In this document: piece after piece, positions 25,044-35,623 of the stretch | Position numbering within the stretch: position 1 is the first letter of the stretch | How the letters are laid out: each line of letters opens with the position of its first letter | Assembly: GCA_902363255.1 (NCBI GenBank) | Contig: CABIZO010000004.1 | Span: 124,001-188,000 of the forward strand | Direction of reading: 5' to 3' | Length of the DNA: 64,000 nucleotides | Source of the DNA: Peptostreptococcaceae bacterium | GTDB lineage: Bacteria; Bacillota; Clostridia; Peptostreptococcales; Peptostreptococcaceae | Made by a program: the position numbers and the translations under genes | Notes under the pieces: model-generated | The model's database searches: none | Seen by the model: only the letters and a program-made list of their open reading frames with translations | What the model was told of the DNA's origin: nothing

Positions 25044-27758
25044 TTATTCACTTCTTAAAGCAATCACAGGGTCCTTTTTAGCAGATTTATAAGCTGGTAA
25101 TAATCCACCAATAACAGTTATAACAATGCTGATAATAATTAAAATACATGCAGAGCCTAGTGGTAAGTACGCATTTACACCATCATTGTCTGCAAGAGAA
25201 TGAATAATATTGTTGATTGGTATGGTTAGTAGCATAGACACTATTACACCAATTACTCCTGAGCATAAGCCAATAATCAAGGTCTCTGCATTAAAAACTT
25301 GTGATATATTAGCTTTTGAAGCACCAATAGCACGAAGAATACCAATTTCTTTTGTACGTTCTAGTACTGAAATATGAGTAATTATGCCAATCATAATACA
25401 TGAGACAATAAGAGATACTGCCACAAAAGCAATAAGTATATAAGAAATCATATTCACCATGGAAGTAATGGAGGAAATAATTAAAGCAACATAGTCTATA
25501 TAAGTAATTCCTTCTTCTTTATTTACTGATTGATTATAAGCTGCAATACAATTAGATACGCCTTCTTTATCATCAAAACTATCTGTATAAATACTAATTG
25601 AAGTTGGAGCATCATAACTAATATTACCAAAGTGGCTTAAGTTATCTTCATAGCTTTCATGTGACAAATAATCATCATATAGAGAAAGTAACACGTCATC
25701 ATCTGTTGAAGTTTCTATCCACTCATCTATCATATTAGATAGATATGTTTCATCCATTTCAAACTGAGGCAAATATGTTAAATACTCATTTTGGTTAGAT
25801 ATAAGCATATTAAATAGTGAAGCTTTTTGAGATACTGATAATTGTTGAAGATATTTTTTTGTATTAGATATTTTTGATTCACTATCCTTAGCATCAAATG
25901 CAATATTATTTAAAACATTAATCTCAGGTGTTTTTTCTTGAGCCTTAACAACATCACTGTTATTTGTATAATCAATAATATAATCTGTAAGTAAATTTGT
26001 GTATGCTACTGAAGTTGAAAGAGAGGCATTAGCCGTATCCTCCTCAGGGCGAATAACTCCTGTAACTTTTAACTCCAAAGCATTGTCAATTAGTTGATTT
26101 GCATAGGCACTGTCATCACCAATATATTTGAAAGTATTATCTTTATCTTTTATATAATAATCACATGAAGGTACAAGATAAAATGTTTTTTCACATAGTT
26201 CCTTATAAGTCCAATTAAATGATTTAACTTTTTCACCATTTTTAATTTTATCTTGGGCATCTTCATATTCATCTTTGCTTATAATACCAAGTTGATATAA
26301 AACTGATATTGGGATAGAATTATTTTCATCTAACACTAAAATTACTTCATTGTAGTTTTGAGGCCATCTACCATAAAGAAGATCATAACTATCTGTTGTC
26401 ACCTTACTTACAACTTTCTTATCAGTTCCAGGCATTAATTCCTGAAAGTTTTTAGCACCCTTTGAAGAAGAACCTAAGAAAGATGACATATTGTTCATCA
26501 TACCTTTCCATGGTGATGAGGGAGTATTTTTATCATCCGTATCCATACTAGTATTAATAATCTTATTATCTGGATTATAAGTATAGACATCAAAACTAAC
26601 ATTATAGCCATAGACAATCCCATTTTCTCCTATATATTTATGTATTTTGCTATTTTTATTATCTAAATATTTCTTGAAGGAAGTAAGGTCATTTTCTACA
26701 GTACTTGAATGGAATTCCAACGAGGAAGAATTAGCGTAAATACTGCCTTTTTCTTTATTTTTATTTTCCTTTTGACCTTTTGTAAAGTTTCCTCTACGAC
26801 TATCCATCATCTTGTCCATGTCAATAGTCTTGTCAGTAATTGTAATAGGATAAGATGTCATAGTTTCCTTTTGAATGTCTTGTATATAGGTATTAACTCC
26901 TGATGATAGAGCTAAGATAAGAGCAATACCAATAATTCCAATGGAGCCTGCAAAAGAAGTAAGTAATGTTCTTCCTTTCTTAGTAATCAGGTTATTAAAG
27001 CTTAGTGACAAGGATACAAGAAATGACATGGAAGATTTCTTGTTATTTTTATTAATCACTTTATTATTATGAATAATTTCTGCTGGTGGATTTGTATCTC
27101 CTACAATTTTACCATCTTGCAATTTTACTATACGAGAGGCGTATTTATCAGCTAAGTCAGGATTATGAGTAACCATGACAACTAGGCGGTCTTTTGCCAC
27201 CTCTTTTAGTAAATCCATAACTTGTATGCTTGTTTCACTATCCAGTGCTCCTGTTGGTTCATCTGCTAATAATATATCTGGATCATTGACTAGTGCTCTA
27301 GCTATGGCAACTCTTTGCATCTGTCCACCAGATAATTGATTTGGCTTTTTATGAATCTGTTCTTCTAATCCAACCTTTTTTAACATTTCTTTAGCTCTTT
27401 CTTTTCTTGCTGATTTAGAAATACCAGAGATGGTTAGAGCTAATTCCACATTAGAAAGAATTGTTTGATGAGGTATAAGGTTATAACTTTGAAATACAAA
27501 GCCAATAGTATGATTACGATAAGTATCCCAATCTCTTTCTTTGTAGTCTTTAGTAGAAATACCATTAATAATCAAATCTCCACTATCATAATGATCTAAA
27601 CCACCAATTATATTTAATAATGTTGTTTTTCCAGATCCACTGGGTCCTAATATAGCCACAAACTCATTATCACGTAAATTTAAAGATAATTTATTAAGTA
27701 CAATTTGTTCTAATTCCCATGTTTTATAACGTTTACTGATATTTTTAATTTCAAGCAT
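25044..27758 (-). CDS. ABC transporter ATPase-permease fusion (MacB/FtsX type)
   Basis: 904 residues. The N-terminal ATPase (1-230) has GPSGSGKTT, LSGGQMQRVAIARAL and LLADEPTGALD, the LolD/MacB subfamily. A first membrane helix follows (about 265-290), then a roughly 450-residue extracellular domain, then three C-terminal FtsX helices with LERTKEIGILRAIGASKANI. This is the MacB-like mechanotransmission design, with ATPase and permease on one chain. It probably exports or senses peptides or lipids at the envelope. AAGGAGG site. No adjacent regulator; a 240-bp spacer separates it from the divergent EreA-like gene. Confidence 0.9.
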   Translation of the reverse strand: MLEIKNISKRYKTWELEQIVLNKLSLNLRDNEFVAILGPSGSGKTTLLNIIGGLDHYDSGDLIINGISTKDYKERDWDTYRNHTIGFVFQSYNLIPHQTILSNVELALTISGISKSARKERAKEMLKKVGLEEQIHKKPNQLSGGQMQRVAIARALVNDPDILLADEPTGALDSETSIQVMDLLKEVAKDRLVVMVTHNPDLADKYASRIVKLQDGKIVGDTNPPAEIIHNNKVINKNNKKSSMSFLVSLSLSFNNLITKKGRTLLTSFAGSIGIIGIALILALSSGVNTYIQDIQKETMTSYPITITDKTIDMDKMMDSRRGNFTKGQKENKNKEKGSIYANSSSLEFHSSTVENDLTSFKKYLDNKNSKIHKYIGENGIVYGYNVSFDVYTYNPDNKIINTSMDTDDKNTPSSPWKGMMNNMSSFLGSSSKGAKNFQELMPGTDKKVVSKVTTDSYDLLYGRWPQNYNEVILVLDENNSIPISVLYQLGIISKDEYEDAQDKIKNGEKVKSFNWTYKELCEKTFYLVPSCDYYIKDKDNTFKYIGDDSAYANQLIDNALELKVTGVIRPEEDTANASLSTSVAYTNLLTDYIIDYTNNSDVVKAQEKTPEINVLNNIAFDAKDSESKISNTKKYLQQLSVSQKASLFNMLISNQNEYLTYLPQFEMDETYLSNMIDEWIETSTDDDVLLSLYDDYLSHESYEDNLSHFGNISYDAPTSISIYTDSFDDKEGVSNCIAAYNQSVNKEEGITYIDYVALIISSITSMVNMISYILIAFVAVSLIVSCIMIGIITHISVLERTKEIGILRAIGASKANISQVFNAETLIIGLCSGVIGVIVSMLLTIPINNIIHSLADNDGVNAYLPLGSACILIIISIVITVIGGLLPAYKSAKKDPVIALRSE

Positions 27759-28052
27759 AACTTTCCTCCTTATAAGTAGTTTTATAATTATTACGTTAAG
27801 TTATACTTATAATTTTTATGGTGTTATATTAATGAATAATCATGGTAAAACAAACCTAATCACGAAGCTAGAAATCTTCAAAAACATAACATAATAGTAC
27901 TATGTGAATGAAGTAGAATTTATGGTAGGCTATATGGTAAAATTTATGAGATAATATAAAAAGAATTAATTAATATCAAATAAGAATTCATATAAATTTA
28001 TGTGAATACTTGCTATAAACTAGGAGATAAGAAGAAAAAGGGGGAGATACTA

Positions 28053-29171
28053 ATGAAGAAACTTATAAAAATATCTATGATAGTCTTAATTATTTTTATT
28101 GTAATACTAAAAAGTATTTTTTATAAAAGTATAAAAGTAGAAAATTATATAAAAGAAAATAACTCATTTGATTTAATAGATGTAAATAATTATGATGTGT
28201 TTTTAAATGGAGAAAATCACACCATGGGAAAAAGTGATAAATTTAAACTAGAGTTTTTTACATATTTAAATAAGAAAGCTAAAGTTAAAAACATAATTGA
28301 AGAAATGGGATTTTCCAGTGGTTTATTATTGAATGAATATATACAAAGTGGCAATGAAAAATACTTAGATTCTTTTATGAATCAAGTAAATGGAACAATG
28401 GCTTATACTAAAGAAAAGTATGAATTTTATAAATTCTTATATGAATATAACTCACAATTGGATGAGGACTCTAAAATAAATATTTATGGAATTGATATAG
28501 AGCGAAATGCCATAGATATTATAAAAGCCATGGAGATTTTAATAGATAATAATAAGTTTGTTCCTAAATCACTGGAAAAATCAATCAACCTAGTGAGAGA
28601 GGAAAATAAAGCTGCCATTAAATTATTAAAATTGGCCTATGAAGAAGATAAAAAAGATTGTGAAGAATATTTTGGCGATGAATTTATATATTTTGAGAAT
28701 ATAATTAAAAATTTATATCCAAGTGGTGGAGGGGAAGATTTTAGAGATAAAATAATGATGAGAAACTTTTCATTTGTATATTCTATAAACAAAGGGGAAA
28801 AATTCTTTGGACAATTTGGTAGTGAGCATATATATCAAGATTATATGAATAGCGACACCCTTACCATGGAAGAGGCGAGATTCGCCACATTGCTAAATGG
28901 TGAGTCCTCTCCTGTTAAAAATAAAGTGTATTCTCTGTTATGTGTATATAAAAATGAGGAAGGTAATTCTCCGTCAAATGACTTTTTGAATTATAATTTA
29001 TTTAGAAATATTAAATCAGATACATTTATTGAACTTTCAGGAGAAGATAGTCCTTTTGCTAAGAAGGAATGCTTATTTAAAAGTGGTAAAGAAGAAAATG
29101 TAACTTGTGACTATATACAAGGATTAATGATATTAAAAGATTCCCAAAAGACGCATACTTATAATAAGTAA
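28053..29171 (+). CDS. Erythromycin esterase-like (EreA/Tiki superfamily) membrane-anchored protein
   Basis: About 372 residues. An N-terminal hydrophobic helix (about 5-27) suggests a membrane anchor with the rest outside. FLNGENHTMGKSDKFKLEFF resembles the GE-x-x-H catalytic start of erythromycin esterases, and IEEMGFSSGLLLNEYI and KINIYGIDIERNAIDI correspond to their next blocks. A later FGQFGSEHIYQD may supply the second His. The start was moved to ATG 28053, after AAAGGGGGAG. The family contains both macrolide esterases and other hydrolases; resistance activity is not implied by sequence alone. Confidence 0.65.
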   Translation: MKKLIKISMIVLIIFIVILKSIFYKSIKVENYIKENNSFDLIDVNNYDVFLNGENHTMGKSDKFKLEFFTYLNKKAKVKNIIEEMGFSSGLLLNEYIQSGNEKYLDSFMNQVNGTMAYTKEKYEFYKFLYEYNSQLDEDSKINIYGIDIERNAIDIIKAMEILIDNNKFVPKSLEKSINLVREENKAAIKLLKLAYEEDKKDCEEYFGDEFIYFENIIKNLYPSGGGEDFRDKIMMRNFSFVYSINKGEKFFGQFGSEHIYQDYMNSDTLTMEEARFATLLNGESSPVKNKVYSLLCVYKNEEGNSPSNDFLNYNLFRNIKSDTFIELSGEDSPFAKKECLFKSGKEENVTCDYIQGLMILKDSQKTHTYNK

Positions 29172-29202
29172 AATTTATATGTAAAATTAAAGGAGGATTA
29201 AT

Positions 29203-30018
29203 TTGAATAATACTTTTAACAAACCAATAGGTGAAATAATAAAAGATAGACATTCAGTAAGAACCTACAAAGAGACACAATTATCAGATGATATTATAGA
29301 AAAAATAGAATCTTATTTAAAAGAAATTAATAATAGTGAAGGAATATTTGGTGGGAAAATAAGAGTTAATTTAATTAGAAGGAACGACAATGATAAAGAA
29401 ACTAAATTAGGAACATATGGAGTCATAAAGGGTGCTAATTATTTTTTAACAGCAGCGTATGATAAAAGTGAAAATGGACTTTATGATTTAGGGTACTTAT
29501 TTGAAAAGGTAGTTTTATACTGTACTTCCCTAGGTTTAGGAACTGTATGGATTGGTGGAACTTTTAATAAAGGTAAATTTGCAAAGGCAATAGATTTAAA
29601 AGGTAATGAAGCATTGCCAATAGTATCACCAGTTGGTATTGAAGCTGAAAAGAAGACTCTAATAGCTAAGGTAATTGGTACTAATACGAACAAAAGAAAA
29701 AATTTTAAGGATGTATTTTTCAAGGAGAATTTTGAGACATCACTATCTTATGAAGAGGCAGGGGAGTACGGTGAAATTTTAGAGAATGTCAGATTTGCAC
29801 CTTCAGCTTTGAACAAACAGCCTTGGAGAATAGTGAAGGGAAATAAGGATTTTCATATATATAATGATGGAAAAGTAGAAATGAATCAAATAGATATAGG
29901 TATTGCTTTATGTCATTTTCAATTAAGTGCAAAAGAAAAAGGACTTAAGGGCGAGTTTAAAGTACTTGATAACAAAGATGGTGAAAAATTTAAATATGTT
30001 ATATCTTGGATAGGATAA
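29203..30018 (+). CDS. Nitroreductase-family protein (TM1586-like)
   Basis: 271 residues starting at TTG 29203, 7 nt after AAAGGAGG. Two half-repeats of the nitroreductase fold: RHSVRTYKETQLSDD gives the Arg-Ser-x-Arg FMN phosphate contact, LGLGTVWIGGTFNK a Gly-rich flavin loop, and NVRFAPSALNKQPWRIVKG the second half's flavin-binding segment. This is the length and duplicated design of the TM1586 nitroreductase family. It likely reduces nitro, quinone or similar acceptors with NAD(P)H. 30-bp gap after the EreA-like gene; the two may be co-transcribed. Confidence 0.82.
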   Translation: MNNTFNKPIGEIIKDRHSVRTYKETQLSDDIIEKIESYLKEINNSEGIFGGKIRVNLIRRNDNDKETKLGTYGVIKGANYFLTAAYDKSENGLYDLGYLFEKVVLYCTSLGLGTVWIGGTFNKGKFAKAIDLKGNEALPIVSPVGIEAEKKTLIAKVIGTNTNKRKNFKDVFFKENFETSLSYEEAGEYGEILENVRFAPSALNKQPWRIVKGNKDFHIYNDGKVEMNQIDIGIALCHFQLSAKEKGLKGEFKVLDNKDGEKFKYVISWIG

Positions 30019-30085
30019 GTGGTAAAATATAAACTAAGCAAATAATAATTTATAAAAATAAGGTATTTAGAGGAGAAAAATAAAT

Positions 30086-30451
30086 ATGTTAATTAATTGG
30101 ATTACTATTAAAGTTAATGATCTTGAAAAATCAAAGGAGTTTTATGGGGAATTTTTAGGAATGAAGCTACAAAATGAATTTTCACCTAAGGAATCTATGC
30201 ATATTGCTTTCTTTGTGGCAGAGAATAGAATGAAAATTGAACTAATTTATGATGAAAATATAAAATTAGAAAATAGCGCAAATAACAATGTTTCCATTGG
30301 AATTTGCTCACTAAACTACAATGAGCTATTGAGTAAATCAAGAGAAAATAACATTATTTCTGGTGAACCAGTAGTTCTAGGAGGAAATATGGAATGCTTT
30401 TTTGTAAATGATCCAAATGGGGTTGGAGTACAAATTATTAAAGGTGAATAA
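30086..30451 (+). CDS. VOC-superfamily (glyoxalase-like) protein
   Basis: 121 residues, one VOC module: ITIKVNDLEKSKEFYGEFLG at the start, IELIYD mid-protein (metal Glu) and ECFFVNDPNGVGVQIIKGE at the end. Members are metal-dependent lyases, dioxygenases, or drug-binding resistance proteins. Nothing visible picks one. RBS AGAGGAG. It follows the nitroreductase by 67 bp on the same strand and is ended by the hairpin at 30473-30519. Confidence 0.8.
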   Translation: MLINWITIKVNDLEKSKEFYGEFLGMKLQNEFSPKESMHIAFFVAENRMKIELIYDENIKLENSANNNVSIGICSLNYNELLSKSRENNIISGEPVVLGGNMECFFVNDPNGVGVQIIKGE

Positions 30452-30472
30452 TATAAATAATTAAACAATATT

Positions 30473-30519
30473 AAAATGATGGTGGTGATATATAAAAGTT
30501 ATCATGCTATCATTTTTTT
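30473..30519 (+). terminator. Terminator after the VOC gene
   Basis: AAAATGAT.../...ATCATTTT hairpin with several G-U pairs in the middle, then a T run. Confidence 0.6.
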
Positions 30520-30776
30520 ATTACAAATAATTAATAGATATATGTAAAAACTATAATTTTTGATAAAATTAGGAGTAGGCAGTATCTGTAAATAAGAAAT
30601 AATAAATAATAAGACATAGATTTATAAAGAGAGAGACATGGGCAAATAATTATTTATGTGAATTTAAAGAAAATTGGCGAAGGAATAAAAAATAGTAGTA
30701 GATATATATAATAGAAAACAGTTTGATTATTAGGAGAGGAAATTTTGCAAGTTTATTACAATAAAAAGGAGATATT

Positions 30777-31490
30777 ATGATTAGGATAGTAATCTGTGAA
30801 GATGAGATTAATCAACAAAAACTATTAAAGAAATATTTAGAAGATATATTGATAGATTATTCAAGTTCATATGAAATTTTAACTTATCAATCTAGTGAGG
30901 CGTTATTAAATAATTATCCTGAAAATGTAGATATATTTCTATTAGATATTCAAATGGATAATATTAATGGAATGGATTTAGCAAGAAAAATAAGATTAAT
31001 AGATAAAAGTACTGTGGAAATTATTTTTATAACCTCACTAGTAGAATATATACAAGAAGGCTATGAAGTAAGGGCTTATAGATATTTATTAAAACCTATA
31101 AAATACGAAGATTTAAAAAAACATATGATAAATTGTATAAAAGAGCTAGGAGCTAAAGAAAAGTATCTAATTATAAATGAGAAACAGGATAGTAAAAAAA
31201 TAAAACACAGTCAAATCACATATATAGAAATACAGAAAAAAGATGTAACTATACATACTGTAAATGGGGACTACCAAATAAAAAATACCATGGATAAAAT
31301 AGAAAAAGAGATAGATAATATTAATTTTTTCAGATGTCATAAGAGCTTTCTGATCAATTTAGAATATGTGGAAAGTATAAAGCAGTACTGTGCAATTCTT
31401 GAAAGTGGAGAAGAAGTACCTATTAGTAGACATAGATTTAAAGATACAAAGGATAGATTTTTCAAACTAATAGGACATAAGTTATGTTAA
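30777..31490 (+). CDS. LytTR-family response regulator (AgrA-like)
   Basis: 237 residues. The receiver domain (1-120) has acidic residues near the start (ICEDE), the phospho-acceptor Asp in FLLDIQMDNINGMD and Lys in YLLKPI. The LytTR DNA-binding domain (140-235) has QITYIEIQKKDVTIHT and FRCHKSFLINLEYVESI. It should be phosphorylated by the kinase encoded next (ATGTTAA overlap, translational coupling) and bind direct repeats near the target promoter. The ABC genes at 33040-36286 are the obvious candidates. AAAAGGAG site. Confidence 0.9.
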   Translation: MIRIVICEDEINQQKLLKKYLEDILIDYSSSYEILTYQSSEALLNNYPENVDIFLLDIQMDNINGMDLARKIRLIDKSTVEIIFITSLVEYIQEGYEVRAYRYLLKPIKYEDLKKHMINCIKELGAKEKYLIINEKQDSKKIKHSQITYIEIQKKDVTIHTVNGDYQIKNTMDKIEKEIDNINFFRCHKSFLINLEYVESIKQYCAILESGEEVPISRHRFKDTKDRFFKLIGHKLC

Positions 31491-32842
31491 GGTCACAGTT
31501 TGTAACATTATCAATAATGAATATAATAATATTTGTTCTATCATTTTTTATAATCTTGAAAAAGCTAGGATATGAAAAGAATAAAAGTATAGTCATAAAA
31601 ATTATATCTTTATTTTTAATCTTGATCATTATTAAAATTAAAATTATATATTATGTATCCATAATATATTTATTTATATCCATAGTATCATTAATTTTAA
31701 TTTGTGGCCTTTTATATGAATTCCCATGGAAAAAAGCCTTATTTTATTCTAGCATATACGGTTCTTTATATATGATTGTAGAGCTTATTGTTGAATATAG
31801 TTTATTATATTTTTATATAATCATTATAAATAAATACAATATATCAAATAGAATAAATTTAGATTTAATTCAATTTATAGCATTTAACTTTAGTGTTTGT
31901 ATATTTACTTATAATTTTAATAAAGTGAAAGAGTTATATAAAACTTATAAGTATTATATCTATATAGTATTTGCTATTATAGTAAATGCCATAGTGATTG
32001 TTTTCTTGAAGAGAGCTACAGTTTATATTTATGATTTTTATTCCTTGCTAGCTGATAATAAAATTAATTATGATTTTAATACTCTAGATATGCCATTTGT
32101 GAATTTTGCAGATTATACATTACCTTATATTGTAGTTGTAATTAATGTGATTTTCATATCATTGCTTATAAATGCCATAAAATCAGCCAAAGAAGAATCT
32201 AAGATAAAAATGATGAATGAAAAGTTAGATTTGCAATACAATTATTATCTAAGTATTAAAGATTCACAAGACAAAGTAAAAAAACTATATCATGATATAA
32301 ATAATCACATTATCAATATAAAAGCTGTTCAAAATAATAGTGATTATGTAAATAAATATATAGAAGATATAAACAATGAAATAAAGGATTTTAAAAGCAT
32401 TTACAATACAAATAATATGATATTGGATACCATATTAAACGAAAAAGATAGAATTTGCAAAGAAAATAATATTGATTTTATTTGTGATTTGAACTTTTCA
32501 AAATGCAGTTTTATAGAAATGATAGACGTAACAAGTATATTCTCAAATTTACTAGACAATGCCATAGAAGCATGTAATAAAATAAGCGAAAACTCCATAA
32601 ATAAATATATAAAAATTAGAGGAACTATAGTAAAGAAATACTATGTTATAAGATGTGAAAATAGCAAAGTAAACAAAGTAAATCAAAAAAACAATAAGAT
32701 TTTAACTAGTAAAAAAGATAAATTTATTCATGGAATAGGAATAGAAAGTATAAAATCATCTCTTAAAAAATATAATGGAGAGTTAGAAATAAAAGAAGAA
32801 GAAAATAAATTTATAGCTACAATTTATATACCTATAAATTAA
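31484..32842 (+). CDS. GHKL sensor histidine kinase (AgrC-like)
   Basis: 452 residues: six or so N-terminal membrane helices (1-230), then a coiled region with the phospho-acceptor in KLYHDINNHIINIK. The GHKL ATPase follows: FSNLLDNAIEAC (N box), then KDKFIHGIGIESIKSSLKKY (G box). This is the AgrC/peptide-sensing class. No AgrB/AgrD-like pair or obvious pheromone gene is found near it, so it may sense an external peptide, such as an antimicrobial. The 3' end meets a 17-bp terminator. Confidence 0.88.
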   Translation: MLRSQFVTLSIMNIIIFVLSFFIILKKLGYEKNKSIVIKIISLFLILIIIKIKIIYYVSIIYLFISIVSLILICGLLYEFPWKKALFYSSIYGSLYMIVELIVEYSLLYFYIIIINKYNISNRINLDLIQFIAFNFSVCIFTYNFNKVKELYKTYKYYIYIVFAIIVNAIVIVFLKRATVYIYDFYSLLADNKINYDFNTLDMPFVNFADYTLPYIVVVINVIFISLLINAIKSAKEESKIKMMNEKLDLQYNYYLSIKDSQDKVKKLYHDINNHIINIKAVQNNSDYVNKYIEDINNEIKDFKSIYNTNNMILDTILNEKDRICKENNIDFICDLNFSKCSFIEMIDVTSIFSNLLDNAIEACNKISENSINKYIKIRGTIVKKYYVIRCENSKVNKVNQKNNKILTSKKDKFIHGIGIESIKSSLKKYNGELEIKEEENKFIATIYIPIN

Positions 32843-32903
32843 AAACATGACAGTTATAACTAAAAAACTACCAGTGGTGTCATATATATTGAAGTAAAAA
32901 CAC

Positions 32904-32948
32904 AAGGGTGTTATCTTTTAAAACATAAAAGGTAACACCCTTAATTTT
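32904..32948 (+). terminator. Terminator between the two-component and ABC genes
   Basis: AAGGGTGTTATCTTTTA / TAAAAGGTAACACCCTT (one wobble) then AATTTTTT. It separates the kinase from the ABC permease, so the latter must have its own promoter in the next 90 bp. Confidence 0.85.
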
Positions 32949-33039
32949 TTAGCAACACAGCTATGTGAAGAGATTTTCATACATGAAATTAAGAGTTGAG
33001 AATTTTATCAAAATATGAATACCAGCATAGGAGGAGAAA

Positions 33040-35610
33040 ATGAGAACAAGCTTTAAATTAGCACTGTCATATTTAAAAAAACAAAAAGGACGAAGTTTAG
33101 CTTTAATAACTAGCATAGCTCTTGCAGTTATTTTAGTGTTTACTTTTAATGTTATACCAGAAACTATTAGTAAGGAACAAATTAAAGAAGCTTACAATAA
33201 TTTTAGTGATTATCATGTGGAGTACACTGATTTAAATAAAAACACTATAAACAAACTAAATGATGACAAAGATGTTAAAAAAATAGATAGTACTTTAAAT
33301 CTAGGTAATATAGTAAATAAAAGTGGAGCAAGTATAAGTCTAAATTCTTATAATAAAAACTTTATAGATTCCTTTGGTTATAAGTTTATAAAAGGACATG
33401 AGCCTAAAAATGAAAATGAAATTGTATTAGAAGAAAAAGCCTTGCAAGAAATGGAAATTAGCAATAAATTAAATCAAACTATAGATTTTAATGTAGTCAA
33501 AAAGTACGTAGATGAAAATGATAAAAATCAAATCTACAGTAAAAATATAAAGTTAAAATTAGTTGGTATTATACAAAAACCAGCTGGATATTATGAAAAC
33601 AATGAGTATTACAAAGTAAAGGGATTTGTAAATGCTAAAGAAAATAATAATATCTTACCTGAAGAATTAGTAGGATATAACGGAGTTTTAAAATTTAAAA
33701 CAAAAAATCCTAGCATATCCATGGCTAATAAAAAGATAGGACAGTATAAATTGAATGATTATAATTTTATGGTAAATGTATCACTAACTGAAGTTTTAAA
33801 TGATTACCAAATGACTAAATCAACTAATTTTTCTAGAAATAATAAACTTATACCAATGGTTGCAGCAGCACTAGTTATTTATAATATATTTAATATTATT
33901 TTAATAGAGATGACGAAACAAATTGGTATGCTTAGGGCCATAGGTCTATCAAAGAAAAAAGTAAAATATATGCTTATTATTCAAGGTTTAATAGTTTTAG
34001 TTTTAGGTCTTATTGTAGGGTATACAGTGGGAGCACTTTTCTCAGTAATGGGACTTAGTACTATATATGGACATTTAGTAAAACTTTATATAAGCAAGGC
34101 TAGTATATTGGAGCCTATGATGATGGCAAGTATAGCTGTTTTATTATCCATGATATTTATAATTTACAAATGTAATAAAATATCACCTATGGAAGCAATT
34201 AGATTTACAAACAAATCAAATAGATCTAATAAAAATAGATTTTATCATAAGTTAACTAAAAAAGCTTTTGGAATAACGGGAGAGATGGCATTCAAAAATG
34301 TATTTAGAAATAAAAGTAGAACATTGCTATCAGTGCTTTCCATAAGCTTAGCAGGAATGTTATTTATAAGTAAAATGGCAGTTTATAATGGTGGAGATGA
34401 TGCCCACAGCACAAGCATGTTGATAATGACCATGGGAGATAGTGATATTATTTTAAGAAAAGATAGCAGAAATACAGATGAAAATTTTGCTTATTATAGT
34501 GATGACCAAGTAAATAAAATATCTAAGATTAAAGAGATAACTTCTATGGAAAAGAGTATAAACTCTCCTGCATATATAAATACAAATATTGACGCCATAA
34601 ATGATGATTACAAAACAATGGCTCAAATAAAAAATGATAAAAAAGAAGTAGAACTAGATATATTTGTTAAAGGTTATGATGATGAAGGATTAAAGTCTTT
34701 CCATAAATTTATAGAAAAGGGAAGTAATATAATAGAAAAAGGCCGTGATGTAACAGAAAATTCTAAGCGTGATTATGCAAGTGTTTTAATATCAAACAAT
34801 TACTACTCACTATACACTGCAACTAATAATCAGCAAGTACTGAAAAATGTAAAAGTAAATGATTTGATAAATATAAAAATACCAGTAAAAGAAAACAATA
34901 AATTAATTTATAAAAATCAAAAAGTAAGAGTAGCAGGTATTTTAAATAAAGATTATGTAGTAAATCATAGTGGAGGATTAACTGGTGGAGTTCAACTGAT
35001 TTTTAATGAAAAAGATTATAAGAACTTAACAAATTCATCTGGATACAACAATATATCTTTGTCCATTAAAAAAGATAGTGATGAAAAAGTCATAAAAGAA
35101 ATTGAAGATATAACTAAATCATCTTCTTTTGTAGATATGGAAAGCAAATATAATAATATGCAATATTTTGAAAAACAAAGTGAGGAAAATAAAAAATTAG
35201 TATTAATCTCTGTTTTACTTACACTTTTAATTTCTTCCATAAATATAATTTGCATAATAAGAACAAATATAATGATTAGAATAAATGAAATATCAACACT
35301 AAGAGCATTAGGAATGAACCTTAGAAAAGTAAAAAATATGATAATAAAAGAAAGTCTTATTTATGGAGTTTTAAGTATAATAGTTGCCAGTGTAATTTCA
35401 TCTTTTGACTACTATAAATATGTTCAAATGGTAAACTGGGGACAACAACAAGGATTTGGAAAAGAAAATGTAATGGCATTTAATATACCATTTATGGAAA
35501 TTATGCACTTTTCTATAGCAACAATATCAATTTGTTTACTTGCAGTTTATTTATCAAAAAATAAAATAGAAAAATTAAGTATAGTAGAAGGATTAAGAGA
35601 TAATGAGTGA
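33040..35610 (+). CDS. FtsX-like ABC transporter permease
   Basis: 856 residues with the duplicated FtsX design. An N-terminal helix (RSLALITSIALAVILVFTF) is followed by an extracellular region and three helices around 275-385 (EMTKQIGMLRAIGLSKKKV). A second such unit runs from 430 to 856 and ends in ISTLRALGMNLRKV with its helices. This resembles permeases paired with LolD-type ATPases, such as BceB/VraG and lantibiotic-exporter classes. AGGAGGAG site. The ATPase gene overlaps its stop. Confidence 0.9.
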   Translation: MRTSFKLALSYLKKQKGRSLALITSIALAVILVFTFNVIPETISKEQIKEAYNNFSDYHVEYTDLNKNTINKLNDDKDVKKIDSTLNLGNIVNKSGASISLNSYNKNFIDSFGYKFIKGHEPKNENEIVLEEKALQEMEISNKLNQTIDFNVVKKYVDENDKNQIYSKNIKLKLVGIIQKPAGYYENNEYYKVKGFVNAKENNNILPEELVGYNGVLKFKTKNPSISMANKKIGQYKLNDYNFMVNVSLTEVLNDYQMTKSTNFSRNNKLIPMVAAALVIYNIFNIILIEMTKQIGMLRAIGLSKKKVKYMLIIQGLIVLVLGLIVGYTVGALFSVMGLSTIYGHLVKLYISKASILEPMMMASIAVLLSMIFIIYKCNKISPMEAIRFTNKSNRSNKNRFYHKLTKKAFGITGEMAFKNVFRNKSRTLLSVLSISLAGMLFISKMAVYNGGDDAHSTSMLIMTMGDSDIILRKDSRNTDENFAYYSDDQVNKISKIKEITSMEKSINSPAYINTNIDAINDDYKTMAQIKNDKKEVELDIFVKGYDDEGLKSFHKFIEKGSNIIEKGRDVTENSKRDYASVLISNNYYSLYTATNNQQVLKNVKVNDLINIKIPVKENNKLIYKNQKVRVAGILNKDYVVNHSGGLTGGVQLIFNEKDYKNLTNSSGYNNISLSIKKDSDEKVIKEIEDITKSSSFVDMESKYNNMQYFEKQSEENKKLVLISVLLTLLISSINIICIIRTNIMIRINEISTLRALGMNLRKVKNMIIKESLIYGVLSIIVASVISSFDYYKYVQMVNWGQQQGFGKENVMAFNIPFMEIMHFSIATISICLLAVYLSKNKIEKLSIVEGLRDNE

Positions 35611-35623
35611 AGGTGGTAGAGAT

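Noticed and set aside
30520..30776. Possible pheromone peptide before the AgrA-like regulator
   Set aside because: A short frame (about 17 codons, NLKKIGEGIKNSSRYI) exists but has no ribosome site, no leader or processing signal and no AgrB nearby.
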